Origin: Pseudomonas violetae
GTDB taxonomy: Bacteria; Pseudomonadota; Gammaproteobacteria; Pseudomonadales; Pseudomonadaceae
Assembly: GCF_023072615.1 (NCBI RefSeq)
Contig: NZ_JAKNRW010000026.1
Span: 1-64,000, forward strand
Direction of reading: 5' to 3'
Length of the DNA stretch: 64,000 nucleotides
The translations under genes were made by a program, and so were the position numbers. The notes under the pieces were generated by a model. The model was not told the origin of the DNA. It was given only the letters and a program-made list of their open reading frames with translations, and did no database searches. Position 1 is the stretch's first letter. Every line of letters starts with the position of its first letter. This document shows, piece after piece, positions 53,816-63,933 of the stretch.

Positions 53816-55753
53816 ATGCAGTTCTGGCGTCGCAGTATTCAATGGCAGCTGATCCTGAGCATGGGCACCGCCCTGCTGCTCAGCGTGCTGATCGTAGTTG
53901 GCATTTATACCCTTGTGGTCAATCGTCTCGCCCAGAGCTATCTGGTTGAGCAGGCGCTGCCGTCCAGCATCGAAGCGATGCGCAACGATATCGAGCGCAT
54001 CCTTGTTCAACCGCTCACCGCCGCCAAGGATATCGCCAGCAACACCATGGTGCGCGACTGGCTGGCTGGGGGCGAAAACAGTGCCCAGGCCACTGGCTTT
54101 GTCAGCTATCTGGAAGGTATTCGCGCCGAGCACAAAGCCTTCACCGCGTTGATGGTGGGCACTGAGTCCAGCCACTATTACACCGAGAAGGGCCTGGACC
54201 GCACGCTTAGCCGTGCCAATCCCAAGGATGCCTGGTTCTACTCATTTCTCGACAGCGATCAGCCGCGCACGCTCAATATCGACAATGACACCGCGACCGG
54301 AGAACTGGCGCTCTTCATCGACCTCAAGGTCGAGCAGGCTGGTAAGGTTGTGGGCGTTGCCGGGCTTGGCCTGAGCATGAAAGAGTTGTCGGAACTGATC
54401 CACAACTTCAGTTTCGGTGAGCGCGGCAAGGTCTATCTCGTGCGGTCTGACGGTTTGATCCAGGTTCATCCCGAGGCTCGGTTCAGCGGCAAACGCACAC
54501 TTGCCGAGCAAATTGGTGATGCAGCAGCCCGGGCTGTCATGGGTCAAACAACTGCCGCCAGCAGTTACTTCATGCGCGAAGATGAAGATTTTCTGGCGCT
54601 GAGCTTGCCCTTGAGGGACTTGGGATGGACGTTGGTGGCCGAAGTGCCGCAGTCGCAGATCTACGCCGAAGCTCGTCGCGCCATGTGGATCAGTGGTGGC
54701 ATTGGCCTCGCCGTCGCGCTGGTGTGCCTGCTGTTGGTGGTGTTGCTGGCCCGCGGGCTGGTGCGGCCGATTCGCCAGGTAACAGCGGCGCTGGTAGCCA
54801 TCGGTAGCGGTGGTGGAGATTTGACTCACCGCCTGGATTCCAGTCGAGCCGACGAGCTCGGAGATCTGGCGCGAGGTTTCAATCGATTTCTCGACAGCCA
54901 GCGCGACATGATCGGCGAGGTGCTGACTACCAGTGAGCGCCTGCGCACAGCCGTGGGGCAGGTCGCCATGGTGGTGGACAATACTGCCGAGCGTTCCGGG
55001 CGCCAGCAGGAAATGACGGACATGGTCGCCACTGCGGTGCATGAGATGGGCCTGACCGTTCAGGAAATTGCGCAGAACGCCGGTAACGCCGCCGTCGCTT
55101 CGCAAAGCGCGCGGGACGAGGCGATGCAGGCACGGGAAGTGGTGGGCGGATCCATTCGCCACATCGAGAGCATGTCCAATGAAATTGGCCTCGCCGCTGC
55201 GGCTGTGGGTGAGCTGGCGCATGAGGTAGGTTCTATTGACCAGGTGTTGGCGGTGATTCGGGGGATTTCCGAGCAGACCAATCTACTGGCGCTCAACGCT
55301 GCGATCGAAGCGGCTCGTGCCGGCGATATGGGGCGAGGGTTTGCGGTGGTGGCCGATGAGGTGCGCACGTTGGCGCGACGCACGCAGACGTCCACCGATG
55401 AAATCCAGCAGATGATCGGTAGCCTCAAGCAGGGTGCGCAAAATGCCGTGTCTTCGATGCAGTCCGGACAAGCGGCCACTGGCACGGGCGTTGAGTCCAG
55501 TCAGCGGACGGGCGCCTCGTTGACCGCGATTACCGGCCAGGTGGAGCGGATCAGCGACATGAACCATCAGGTGGCGACGGCGACCGAAGAGCAGTCGGCG
55601 GTGACTGAGGAGATCAACCGCAACGTACAGGGGATTTCCGACCTGGCGCGGGCGACGGCGGGGGAGGTCAGGGCTTGCCGTGAGGATTGCCAGACGTTGC
55701 AGCGGTTGGCGGATGATCTGGCGCGGCAGATGGGTGGGTTCAAGCTGAGTTGA
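53816..55753 (+). CDS. Methyl-accepting chemotaxis protein (Cache sensor)
   Basis: 645 aa from the ATG at 53816 (GGGGGT before it). TM1 (LILSMGTALLLSVLIVVGIY), a periplasmic Cache sensor (about 45-280) with the typical VYLVRSDGLIQVHP, TM2 (ISGGIGLAVALVCLLLVVLL), HAMP, and signalling tip EAARAGDMGRGFAVVADEVR. It senses a small molecule, ligand unknown. It stands 100 bp after the zapA-like gene. Confidence 0.93.
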   Translation: MQFWRRSIQWQLILSMGTALLLSVLIVVGIYTLVVNRLAQSYLVEQALPSSIEAMRNDIERILVQPLTAAKDIASNTMVRDWLAGGENSAQATGFVSYLEGIRAEHKAFTALMVGTESSHYYTEKGLDRTLSRANPKDAWFYSFLDSDQPRTLNIDNDTATGELALFIDLKVEQAGKVVGVAGLGLSMKELSELIHNFSFGERGKVYLVRSDGLIQVHPEARFSGKRTLAEQIGDAAARAVMGQTTAASSYFMREDEDFLALSLPLRDLGWTLVAEVPQSQIYAEARRAMWISGGIGLAVALVCLLLVVLLARGLVRPIRQVTAALVAIGSGGGDLTHRLDSSRADELGDLARGFNRFLDSQRDMIGEVLTTSERLRTAVGQVAMVVDNTAERSGRQQEMTDMVATAVHEMGLTVQEIAQNAGNAAVASQSARDEAMQAREVVGGSIRHIESMSNEIGLAAAAVGELAHEVGSIDQVLAVIRGISEQTNLLALNAAIEAARAGDMGRGFAVVADEVRTLARRTQTSTDEIQQMIGSLKQGAQNAVSSMQSGQAATGTGVESSQRTGASLTAITGQVERISDMNHQVATATEEQSAVTEEINRNVQGISDLARATAGEVRACREDCQTLQRLADDLARQMGGFKLS

Positions 55754-55778
55754 ATAAGGCGGTGACTGGGTTGGCGCC

Positions 55779-55870
55779 ATCGCGGGCAAGCCCGCTCCCA
55801 CAGGGATCTGTGTTGTTCACGGATAATGTGTTCAACACACAGATCCTGTGGGAGCGGGCTTGCCCGCGAT
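55779..55870. repeat. REP pair
   Basis: ATCGCGGGCAAGCCCGCTCC at 55779 and its complement to 55870, with AGATC/GATCT inner extensions: long, nearly perfect arms between convergent genes. Confidence 0.9.
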
Positions 55871-55900
55871 TGGATTTCAGCAGCACTACTTAGGCTTTGC

Positions 55901-57703
55901 TTAAAACCACTCATCCTGCATCCCAAGACAAACATCATCCCGGGCCTCAAGAATCGCCAGCTCATGGTGGCAACCCGGCACTTCCCAAGTGAGGAAATAC
56001 CGCGCCGCCTGCAGCTTGCCTTTATAGAAGCCGACATCCGCCGCATTGCCCTTGGCCAACCCTTCCTCGGCGCGAATCGCCTGCTCCAGCCAGCGCCAGC
56101 CGATCACCGTGTGCCCGAACACTTTCAGGTACAGGGCCGAATTCGCCAGGCTGCTGTTGATCTTGCCTTGACCCAGGTCGGTCAGTAGGCCAATGGTCAC
56201 CGTTTGCAGACGCGCTACCAGTTTCTCCAGCGGTTCGCGCAAAGGGGTTAATGATTCGTATGCATGAGCGCGCTCGGCAGTATTGGCGATCAGGCGGATC
56301 AATTGCTTGAGCCCTGCACCACTGTTCTGCGCCAGCTTGCGCCCCAGCAAATCCAGCGACTGAATACCGTGGGTGCCTTCGTGGATCGGGTTCAGACGGT
56401 TGTCGCGGTAATACTGCTCCACCGGATACTCGCGTGTGTAGCCGTGACCGCCGAGGATCTGGATCGCCAGTTCATTGGCCTTGAGGCAGAACTCCGACGG
56501 CCAGGATTTAACGATAGGTGTCAGCAGGTCCAGCAATTCATGAGCCTGCTTGCGCTCGCTTTCAACCTCAAGGGTGGTGGTGTCATCGAATAACCGCGCC
56601 GCATACAACCCGAGGTCGAACGAGCCTTCGACGTATGCCTTCTGTGTCAGCAACATGCGCTTGACGTCGGCGTGCTGAATGATCGCCACTGGTGCGGTAT
56701 TCGGATCCTTGCTGTCGGGTACGCGGCCCTGGGGTCGTTCGCGCGCATATTCCAGGGAGTACAGATAGCCGGCGTAGCCGAGCATGACGGCGCCCATGCC
56801 GACGCCGATCCGCGCCTCGTTCATCATCTGGAACATGTAGCTCAAGCCCTGATGCGGTTTGCCTACCAGATAGCCCACACAGTCGCCGTTATCGCCGAAG
56901 TTAAGTGCCGTGGACGTGGTGCCGCGCCATCCCATCTTGTGGAACAAACCGGCCAGTAATACGTCATTGCGCTTGCCCAGACTGCCGTCATCGTTGACCA
57001 GGAATTTGGGCACGATGAACAGCGAAATACCCTTCACCCCGGTCGGTGCGTCCGGCATTTTGGCCAGCACCATGTGCACGATATTTTCTGACAACGGGTG
57101 ATCGCCGCCCGAAATGAAGATCTTGTTGCCCTTGAGTCGATAAGTGCCGTCTGACGCAGGCTCCGCGCGGGTGCGAATATCCGACAGGGAGGAGCCAGCA
57201 TGGGGTTCGGTCAGCGCCATGGTGCCAAAGAAGCGGCCGTCGATCATCGGCTGCAGGAACCGCTGCTTTTGCTCATCGGTGCCGAAGCTTTCGATCAGGT
57301 TGGCTGCACCCATGGTCAGGAATGGGTATGAGGTCGACGCTGCGTTGGCCGCCTGGAAGTGCGCGAAGCAGGCCTGGGACAGCAGCGTAGGCAATTGCAT
57401 GCCACCCGCCTCGAAACTGCGCGCGGCATTGAGGAAACCGGCTTCGAGAAAGGCGTCCACTGCCGGTTTCACTTCCGGAATCAGAATCGCTTGGCCATCC
57501 TCGTAACGTGGCTCGTTCTCGTCGCCCTTGCGGTTGTGCGGCGCGAAGAATTTTTCGGCAATGCTACGGGCGGTGCCCAGGGCGGCATCGAAGGTTTCGC
57601 GATTGTGCTCGGCGAAACGCTCGCGCTGGGTCAGGCCTTCGGCATCAAGGACTTCGTACAGCTCGAAAGCCAGATTGCGGGAACTGAGCAACGTCTCGGA
57701 CAT
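55901..57703 (-). CDS. Acyl-CoA dehydrogenase (long form)
   Basis: 600 aa flavoprotein of fatty-acid beta-oxidation. TEPHAGSSLSDIRT is the FAD/substrate loop, KIFISGGDH the second, and QILGGHGYTREYPVEQYYRD with NPIHEGTHGIQSLDLLGRK the C-terminal catalytic region. The extra C-terminal domain (about 470-600) marks the FadE-like 600-aa subfamily. It stands alone between REP pairs. The chain-length preference is not visible. Confidence 0.92.
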   Translation of the reverse strand: MSETLLSSRNLAFELYEVLDAEGLTQRERFAEHNRETFDAALGTARSIAEKFFAPHNRKGDENEPRYEDGQAILIPEVKPAVDAFLEAGFLNAARSFEAGGMQLPTLLSQACFAHFQAANAASTSYPFLTMGAANLIESFGTDEQKQRFLQPMIDGRFFGTMALTEPHAGSSLSDIRTRAEPASDGTYRLKGNKIFISGGDHPLSENIVHMVLAKMPDAPTGVKGISLFIVPKFLVNDDGSLGKRNDVLLAGLFHKMGWRGTTSTALNFGDNGDCVGYLVGKPHQGLSYMFQMMNEARIGVGMGAVMLGYAGYLYSLEYARERPQGRVPDSKDPNTAPVAIIQHADVKRMLLTQKAYVEGSFDLGLYAARLFDDTTTLEVESERKQAHELLDLLTPIVKSWPSEFCLKANELAIQILGGHGYTREYPVEQYYRDNRLNPIHEGTHGIQSLDLLGRKLAQNSGAGLKQLIRLIANTAERAHAYESLTPLREPLEKLVARLQTVTIGLLTDLGQGKINSSLANSALYLKVFGHTVIGWRWLEQAIRAEEGLAKGNAADVGFYKGKLQAARYFLTWEVPGCHHELAILEARDDVCLGMQDEWF

Positions 57704-57820
57704 GGCGGCTTACCTTTTTTGGAATGGGCCGAGTCTAGGCGTGGGGAGGGCGGGGTGAACAGGAAGATTGATGAGCGTGATGTCGAGGCCGTGCAGCAAC
57801 TTTGCCAATGCCACAAACCA

Positions 57821-57912
57821 CTGTGGGAGCGGGCTTGCCCGCGATGGCGGCGGTCCAGTCAACACGAAGGGTGACTGACACATCGCTATCGCGGGCAAGC
57901 CCGCTCCCACAG
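57821..57912. repeat. REP pair
   Basis: CTGTGGGAGCGGGCTTGCCC (57821) and its exact complement to 57912, arms of 25 bp: the genome's consensus REPIN, in the gap between putA and the dehydrogenase gene. Confidence 0.92.
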
Positions 57913-57924
57913 GGTTTTGCACTG

Positions 57925-57953
57925 AGCCGGGCAGCCATTGCAGCTGCCCGGCT
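57925..57953 (-). terminator. Hairpin after putA
   Basis: Perfect stem AGCCGGGCAGC / GCTGCCCGGCT around a short loop, seven bases past the putA stop on the minus strand. No long U-run follows, so the strength is uncertain. Confidence 0.6.
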
Positions 57954-57959
57954 GATCGG

Positions 57960-60900
57960 TTAACCGATCGTCATCAAACTCGCATTACCACCTGCCGCAG
58001 CAGTGTTAACGCTCAATGCCCGCTCGATCACCAGGCGCTCCAGCGCAATGTTGGTTTCGCCCTGGGACAACCCATGAACTCCAACAATTGCGCCCGCACG
58101 CTTGGCCACCTGCTGGCAGACCGCGCGCAGCTGGTCGGAATGGCCGTGATGCAGAACCGCATCAAACACCACTTCGTCCTTGCCCCAGTCGGCAACAAGC
58201 TTGATGCGCGCCTGAACGTCCTTCGGCAGACGTGCGAACACGGCCTTGGTCAATTCGGCTTCGGGCCATACCGCCGAACCACCGACTGCCAGCACGGCAG
58301 CCAGTTGGGTCAGCAGGTCGCCTTCGACTTCCGCCAGGCACAATACGTGTTCGCGCGGTAGGATGGCATAGCTGTTGCGCTCGCCGGTCGGGCCTGCCAG
58401 AACACGGGTGATTCCGCTTTGCGATTGCGCCGCGAACTGCACACACAAGGTCGCCAGGTCGGCGAACTTGTTGCTGTCGGCCCAGGTTTTCAAGGCTGTC
58501 AGCGGTTTGCTCATGGCGTCACGCAGACGAACGTCCGGTGCTGCGATAGCGTCGCCGCGAGCGAAGGATTGTTCGATCGCGTCAGTAGGACGGGTCGACA
58601 GCAGGCGGTACAGGTACAGCGGGCCACCCGCTTTCGGGCCGGTGCCCGACAGACCTTCGCCACCGAAGGGTTGAACACCCACCACCGCGCCGACAATGTT
58701 GCGGTTGACGTAGACGTTACCGGCGTTGACGTTGTCGATGACCTTGGCGATGGTCTCGTCGATGCGCGTGTGCACACCCAGGGTCAGGCCGTAGCCGGAC
58801 GCATTGATCTGTCCGATCAACTGGTCTATGTCCTTGCGCTTGTAGCGCACTACGTGCAGCACCGGGCCGAAGATCTCCCGTTGCAACTCGTCGAAGCTTT
58901 CCAGCTCGATCAGCGTCGGCGTCACGAAGGTGCCGCGTTTGACTTCTTCGCTGTTGGCGATCGCCACCTGATAGACGTTGCGACCTTTGTCGCGCATGCC
59001 CTGGATGTGCTTCTCGATGCCAGCCTTGGCTTCGGCGTCGATGACCGGGCCGATGTCCACGGACAGGCGCTCCGGGTTGCCGAGACGGCATTCCGCCATG
59101 GCGCCCTTGAGCATTTCGATCACTCGGTCTGCAGAATCTTCCTGCAAGCACAGGACGCGCAGTGCCGAGCAACGTTGGCCGGCGCTATCGAACGCCGAGG
59201 ACACCACGTCGATCACCACTTGTTCGGTCAGTGCTGAGGAGTCGACGATCATCGCGTTCTGGCCGCCGGTTTCGGCGATCAATGGAATCGGACGGCCCTG
59301 GGCATCCAGGCGACCTGCCACGTTGCGTTGCAGCAAGCGCGCAACTTCCGTGGAGCCGGTAAACATCACGCCTTTGACCCGATCGTCGCCGACCAGACGG
59401 GCACCAACGGTTTCGCCGCGGCCAGGCAGCAGTTGCAGGACGCCTTCGGGGATACCGGCCTCAAGCATCAGGCGCACGGCCTGGGCGGCCACCAGCGGAG
59501 TTTGCTCTGCAGGTTTGGCCAATACCGGGTTGCCGGCCGCCAGTGCTGCAGCGACCTGGCCGCTGAAGATCGCCAGCGGGAAGTTCCACGGGCTGATACA
59601 GACCACAGGACCCAGTGGGCGGTGCGCGTCGTTGGTGAAATCGTTGCGCGCCTGCACCGCGTAGTAACGCAGGAAGTCCACAGCTTCACGCACTTCGGCG
59701 ATGGCGTTGGCGAAGGTCTTGCCAGCTTCGCGAGCCAGCAGGCCCATCAGCGGCTGGATTTCGCCTTCCATCAAGTCGGCGGCACGTTCCAGAATCGCCG
59801 CACGTTCGGCGGGCGGGGTGGCCTGCCAGATCGGCGCGGCGTTCAGGGCGCACTGGATCGCGTTGTCGACGTCTTCGACGGTCGCTTCCTGCACATGACC
59901 GACCACGTCACGCAGATCGGACGGGTTCAAAACCGGCGCTGGTGTTTCAGTGCTGGAGGCGCAACCAAGCATTGGCGCAGCTTTCCAGTTGTTGTGAGCG
60001 GTGGCCAGCAGGGCACAGGACAGCGAAGCCAGACGATGCTCGTTGGCCATGTCGATGCCGCTGGAGTTGGCGCGCTCGGCACCATACAGATCGCGCGGCA
60101 GCGGAATACGCGGGTGTGGCAGGCCGAAGCCGCCTTCCAGCGTAGCCATCTGCTCGATGCTGGCTACCGGATCGGCCACCAGCTCCTGAATCGAGATGGA
60201 CTGGTCGGCGATGCGGTTGACGAACGAGGTGTTCGCGCCGTTTTCCAGCAGGCGACGTACCAGGTACGCCAACAGAGTTTCGTGGGTGCCGACCGGTGCA
60301 TACACGCGGCACGGACGGTTCAGCTTGCCTTCGGAAACCTTGCCTACAACCTGTTCATACAGGGGTTCACCCATGCCGTGCAGGCACTGGAACTCATACT
60401 GGCCCGGGTAATAGTTCTGACCGGCAATGTGGTAAATGGCCGACAAGGTGTGGGCGTTGTGCGTGGCGAACTGCGGGTAGATGACTTCCGGTACCGACAG
60501 CAGCTTGCGTGCGCAAGCGATGTAGGAAACGTCGGTGTACACCTTGCGGGTGTAGACCGGGTAGCCTTCCAGGCCTTCAACCTGTGCGCGCTTGATTTCG
60601 CTGTCCCAGTACGCGCCTTTCACCAGACGGATCATCAGGCGATGACGGCTGCGGCGAGCCAGGTCGATCACGTAGTCGATCACGTACGGGCAACGTTTCT
60701 GGTAAGCCTGGATCACGAAGCCGATGCCATTCCAGCCAGTCAGCTGCGGCTCGAAGCACAAGCGCTCCAGCAGGTCCAGCGACAGCTCGAGGCGGTCGGC
60801 TTCTTCGGCATCGATGTTCAGGCCGATGTCGTATTGCTTGGCCAGCAAAGTCAGCGACAGCAGGCGCGGGTACAACTCTTCCATCACGCGCTCGTACTGC

Positions 60901-61910
60901 GCACGGCTATAGCGCGGGTGCAATGCCGACAGCTTGATGGAGATGCCCGGGCCTTCATAGATCCCACGACCGTGGGACGCTTTGCCGATCGAGTGGATGG
61001 CTTGTTCGTACGACGCCAGGTATTTCTGCGCGTCGTGCTCGGTGAGGGCGGCTTCACCGAGCATGTCGTAGGAATAGCGGAAGCCCTTGGCTTCGAACTT
61101 GCTCGCGTTGGCCAGGGCTTCAGCGATGGTTTCGCCGGTGACGAATTGCTCGCCCATCAGGCGCATAGCCATGTCGACGCCCTTGCGGATCATCGGCTCG
61201 CCGCTCTTGCCGATGATGCGGCTCAGGGATGAAGTCAGGCCCGCTTCATTATGGGTGGAGACCAGTTTGCCGGTCAGCAGCAAGCCCCAGGTGGCAGCGT
61301 TGACGAACAGTGAAGGACTGTTGCCAAGGTGCGGGTGCCAGTTGCCAGTGCTGATCTTGTCGCGGATCAGCGCGTCACGGGTGCCCTTGTCCGGGATGCG
61401 CAGCAACGCTTCGGCCAGGCACATCAGTGCCACGCCTTCCTGGGACGATAGGGAAAACTCCTGCAACAGGCCCTGAACAATGCCGGCACGGCCGCCAGCG
61501 CTCTTCTGGTTACGCAGTTTTTCAGCGATCGAGGCGGCGAGTTTATTAGTGGCTTCGGCCATGCTCGCTGGCAGGCGAGCCTGCTCGATCAGCATCGGTA
61601 CGACTTCCGGCTCAGGGCGGCGGTAGGCGGCGGTGATCGAGGCGCGCAGTACGGACTGCGGCAGGATGCTTTCAGCAAACTCCAGGAAGCACTGATGGGC
61701 ATGATCCAGAGGCGCATCGACGGAATCGTCGGAATCCTTGGTCAAACCGTTCAGCTCGGTCAGGGTTGCACCACCCTCGAGCTTCTCCAGGTAATTGAAG
61801 ATGGCCTGCTTGATCAGCCAGTGCGGCGTGCGATCAATCGAGGTCGCGGCAGCCTTGAGGCGTTCGCGGGTCGGGTCGTCAAGTTTGACCCCAAGAGTGG
61901 TGGTAGCCAT
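57960..61910 (-). CDS. putA: Trifunctional PutA (proline dehydrogenase / P5C dehydrogenase / repressor)
   Basis: 1316 aa. Residues 1-47 are a ribbon-helix-helix DNA-binding domain (TTLGVKLDDPTRERLKAAA), then the linker, the FAD-dependent proline dehydrogenase barrel (about 190-490; GIYEGPGISIKLSALHPRYS, RLVKGAYWDSEIK), the NAD-dependent P5C dehydrogenase (about 570-1050) with catalytic Cys914 in DSAGQRCSALRV, and a C-terminal domain. It oxidises proline to glutamate and represses the put genes when proline is absent. The ATG at 61910 has GAGG nine bases upstream. It is divergent from putP with GTTGCA boxes between. Confidence 0.97.
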   Translation of the reverse strand: MATTTLGVKLDDPTRERLKAAATSIDRTPHWLIKQAIFNYLEKLEGGATLTELNGLTKDSDDSVDAPLDHAHQCFLEFAESILPQSVLRASITAAYRRPEPEVVPMLIEQARLPASMAEATNKLAASIAEKLRNQKSAGGRAGIVQGLLQEFSLSSQEGVALMCLAEALLRIPDKGTRDALIRDKISTGNWHPHLGNSPSLFVNAATWGLLLTGKLVSTHNEAGLTSSLSRIIGKSGEPMIRKGVDMAMRLMGEQFVTGETIAEALANASKFEAKGFRYSYDMLGEAALTEHDAQKYLASYEQAIHSIGKASHGRGIYEGPGISIKLSALHPRYSRAQYERVMEELYPRLLSLTLLAKQYDIGLNIDAEEADRLELSLDLLERLCFEPQLTGWNGIGFVIQAYQKRCPYVIDYVIDLARRSRHRLMIRLVKGAYWDSEIKRAQVEGLEGYPVYTRKVYTDVSYIACARKLLSVPEVIYPQFATHNAHTLSAIYHIAGQNYYPGQYEFQCLHGMGEPLYEQVVGKVSEGKLNRPCRVYAPVGTHETLLAYLVRRLLENGANTSFVNRIADQSISIQELVADPVASIEQMATLEGGFGLPHPRIPLPRDLYGAERANSSGIDMANEHRLASLSCALLATAHNNWKAAPMLGCASSTETPAPVLNPSDLRDVVGHVQEATVEDVDNAIQCALNAAPIWQATPPAERAAILERAADLMEGEIQPLMGLLAREAGKTFANAIAEVREAVDFLRYYAVQARNDFTNDAHRPLGPVVCISPWNFPLAIFSGQVAAALAAGNPVLAKPAEQTPLVAAQAVRLMLEAGIPEGVLQLLPGRGETVGARLVGDDRVKGVMFTGSTEVARLLQRNVAGRLDAQGRPIPLIAETGGQNAMIVDSSALTEQVVIDVVSSAFDSAGQRCSALRVLCLQEDSADRVIEMLKGAMAECRLGNPERLSVDIGPVIDAEAKAGIEKHIQGMRDKGRNVYQVAIANSEEVKRGTFVTPTLIELESFDELQREIFGPVLHVVRYKRKDIDQLIGQINASGYGLTLGVHTRIDETIAKVIDNVNAGNVYVNRNIVGAVVGVQPFGGEGLSGTGPKAGGPLYLYRLLSTRPTDAIEQSFARGDAIAAPDVRLRDAMSKPLTALKTWADSNKFADLATLCVQFAAQSQSGITRVLAGPTGERNSYAILPREHVLCLAEVEGDLLTQLAAVLAVGGSAVWPEAELTKAVFARLPKDVQARIKLVADWGKDEVVFDAVLHHGHSDQLRAVCQQVAKRAGAIVGVHGLSQGETNIALERLVIERALSVNTAAAGGNASLMTIG

Positions 61911-61982
61911 ATTTTTATCCTCATGTTTGCCACAACTGCGTGGCATCAGCTGGCGGCAAGATTAGCCCTGCGCTGATCGAGG

Positions 61983-61998
61983 TGCAACCGGGTGCAAC
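61983..61998. promoter_or_regulatory. Tandem PutA-box candidates next to putA
   Basis: Two TGCAAC hexamers (complement GTTGCA, the motif bound by the PutA ribbon-helix-helix domain in E. coli) at 61983-61988 and 61993-61998, 10 bp apart, that is one helical turn, about 73 bp upstream of the putA start. The 427-bp putA-putP gap otherwise holds promoters and no gene. Confidence 0.65.
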
Positions 61999-62147
61999 CC
62001 TTTTTTTGTCGGAATTACAGGCAGTTCGTCAGGAAATAAATTCCGGTACCCATGTACCGCTCCTGCTTGGTGCTTTTACTTATAGTAATGACCGGAAACT
62101 GCCCTAAAAGGGAGCAAGAAACGACATTTATCAAATAATTCCGACTA

Positions 62148-62181
62148 GGTGCAACTTATTCGCCAAAAACTGGTTGCACCT
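62148..62181. promoter_or_regulatory. Inverted PutA-box pair in the putA-putP gap
   Basis: AGGTGCAAC (62147-62155) and GTTGCACCT (62173-62181) form an inverted pair with a 17-bp spacer. Together with the tandem pair this gives four boxes. Confidence 0.65.
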
Positions 62182-62213
62182 TATTTGCTTTGTTGAATAG
62201 CATTCGCGGCGAA

Positions 62214-62223
62214 GGTGCAACCG
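62214..62223. promoter_or_regulatory. Single PutA-box candidate near putP
   Basis: GGTGCAACCG at 62214-62223, the fifth GTTGCA-type box, about 150 bp before the putP ATG. Confidence 0.55.
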
Positions 62224-62373
62224 GCTCAAATGTCAGGTGTGCCGGCTGATGGCTTTCCTGGGGAAACATCAGTCATAAATGCGCGGGATCCACAATCGCC
62301 TGTCAAACGTCGTCGTTTGCGAGCGGTTAGCCAAAACCGCCGCTACATAAAAACAAAGCCAGGGCGTAACTTA

Positions 62374-63858
62374 ATGAGCGTTAGCAATCCAACCCTGATC
62401 ACTTTCGTGATCTACATCGCAGTAATGGTGCTGATTGGCTTAATGGCCTATCGCTCCACCAATAACCTTTCCGACTACATTTTGGGCGGTCGTAGCCTGG
62501 GCAGCGTGGTCACCGCATTGTCCGCCGGCGCCTCAGACATGAGCGGCTGGTTGCTGATGGGCCTGCCGGGCGCTATCTACATGTCCGGTCTGTCCGAAAG
62601 CTGGATTGCCATCGGCCTGATCGTGGGTGCCTACCTGAACTGGCTGTTCGTCGCCGGACGTCTGCGTGTGCAAACCGAGCACAACGGCGATGCGCTGACG
62701 CTGCCGGATTACTTCTCCAGCCGGTTTGAAGACAAAAGTGGTCTGCTGCGGATCATCTCGGCGGTAGTGATCCTGGTGTTCTTCACCATCTATTGCGCAT
62801 CCGGCATCGTGGCGGGCGCCCGTCTGTTCGAAAGCACCTTTGGCCTGTCCTACGAGACTGCGTTGTGGGCCGGTGCTGCGGCGACGATCGCCTACACCTT
62901 CGTGGGTGGTTTCCTGGCAGTGAGCTGGACCGACACCGTGCAAGCCACGCTGATGATCTTTGCGCTGTTGCTGACCCCGATCATTCTGCTGTTGGCTTCT
63001 GGCGGCGTCGATACCACGTTCCTGGCCATCGAAGCGCAAGATCCAACCAATTTCGACATGCTGAAAAACACTACGTTCATCGGCGTGATTTCGCTGATGG
63101 GCTGGGGCCTGGGCTACTTCGGCCAGCCGCACATCCTCGCGCGTTTCATGGCGGCGGATTCGGTGAAGTCGATCGCCAAGGCGCGTCGCATTTCCATGAC
63201 CTGGATGATCCTGTGCCTGGGCGGCACCGTGGCTGTCGGTTTCTTCGGCATCGCGTACTTCGCGGCGCACCCTGAAGTGGCCGGTCCCGTGACCGAAAAC
63301 CCCGAGCGCGTGTTCATCGAGCTGGCGAAAATCCTGTTCAATCCATGGGTCGCCGGTGTACTGCTGTCGGCCATCCTGGCTGCTGTCATGAGCACCTTGA
63401 GCTGCCAACTGCTGGTGTGCTCGAGCGCCCTGACCGAAGACTTCTACAAGACCTTCCTGCGTAAATCCGCTTCCCAGGTCGAGCTGGTCTGGGTTGGTCG
63501 CGTCATGGTGCTGCTGGTTGCCCTGATCGCCATCGGGATGGCCGCCAACCCGGAAAACCGCGTACTGGGCCTGGTGAGCTATGCCTGGGCTGGTTTTGGT
63601 GCTGCATTTGGTCCGGTTGTGCTGATCTCCGTGATCTGGAAAGACATGACCCGCAACGGCGCACTGGCCGGTATCCTGGTCGGCGCGATCACCGTGATCG
63701 TGTGGAAACACTTCGAACTGCTGGGTCTGTACGAAATCATCCCGGGCTTCATCTTCGCCAGCCTGGCGATCTACATCGTCAGCAAGCTTGGCGCACCGAC
63801 TGCAGGCATGCTGCAGCGCTTCGCCGCAGCCGAGGCAGATTTCCGCCTGAACAAGTAA
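62374..63858 (+). CDS. putP: Sodium/proline symporter
   Basis: 494 aa, 13 membrane helices of the SSS family: YRSTNNLSDYILGGRSLGSV, ALSAGASDMSGWLLMGLPGA (Na+ site), GWGLGYFGQPHILARFMA, and AAVMSTLSCQLLVCSSAL. It imports proline with Na+. The ATG at 62374 (AGGG upstream) gives the standard N-terminus; the longer frame contains one of the boxes. It pairs with putA, and is closed by the terminator at 63899. Confidence 0.96.
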   Translation: MSVSNPTLITFVIYIAVMVLIGLMAYRSTNNLSDYILGGRSLGSVVTALSAGASDMSGWLLMGLPGAIYMSGLSESWIAIGLIVGAYLNWLFVAGRLRVQTEHNGDALTLPDYFSSRFEDKSGLLRIISAVVILVFFTIYCASGIVAGARLFESTFGLSYETALWAGAAATIAYTFVGGFLAVSWTDTVQATLMIFALLLTPIILLLASGGVDTTFLAIEAQDPTNFDMLKNTTFIGVISLMGWGLGYFGQPHILARFMAADSVKSIAKARRISMTWMILCLGGTVAVGFFGIAYFAAHPEVAGPVTENPERVFIELAKILFNPWVAGVLLSAILAAVMSTLSCQLLVCSSALTEDFYKTFLRKSASQVELVWVGRVMVLLVALIAIGMAANPENRVLGLVSYAWAGFGAAFGPVVLISVIWKDMTRNGALAGILVGAITVIVWKHFELLGLYEIIPGFIFASLAIYIVSKLGAPTAGMLQRFAAAEADFRLNK

Positions 63859-63898
63859 TCGCGATGAGCTGATGCTCTGAGCTTTTGCCGAAAACGAA

Positions 63899-63933
63899 AC
63901 GGCCCACCTCCTCTGGAGGTGGGCCGTTTTTTT
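63899..63933 (+). terminator. Rho-independent terminator of putP
   Basis: Stem ACGGCCCACCTCC / GGAGGTGGGCCGT, loop TCT, followed by eight T. A strong intrinsic terminator, usable in both directions. Confidence 0.95.

Noticed and set aside
59328..61232. 634-codon open frame antisense to putA
   Set aside because: Shadow of putA codon usage; composition rich in Arg/Gln/His/Val with no domain.
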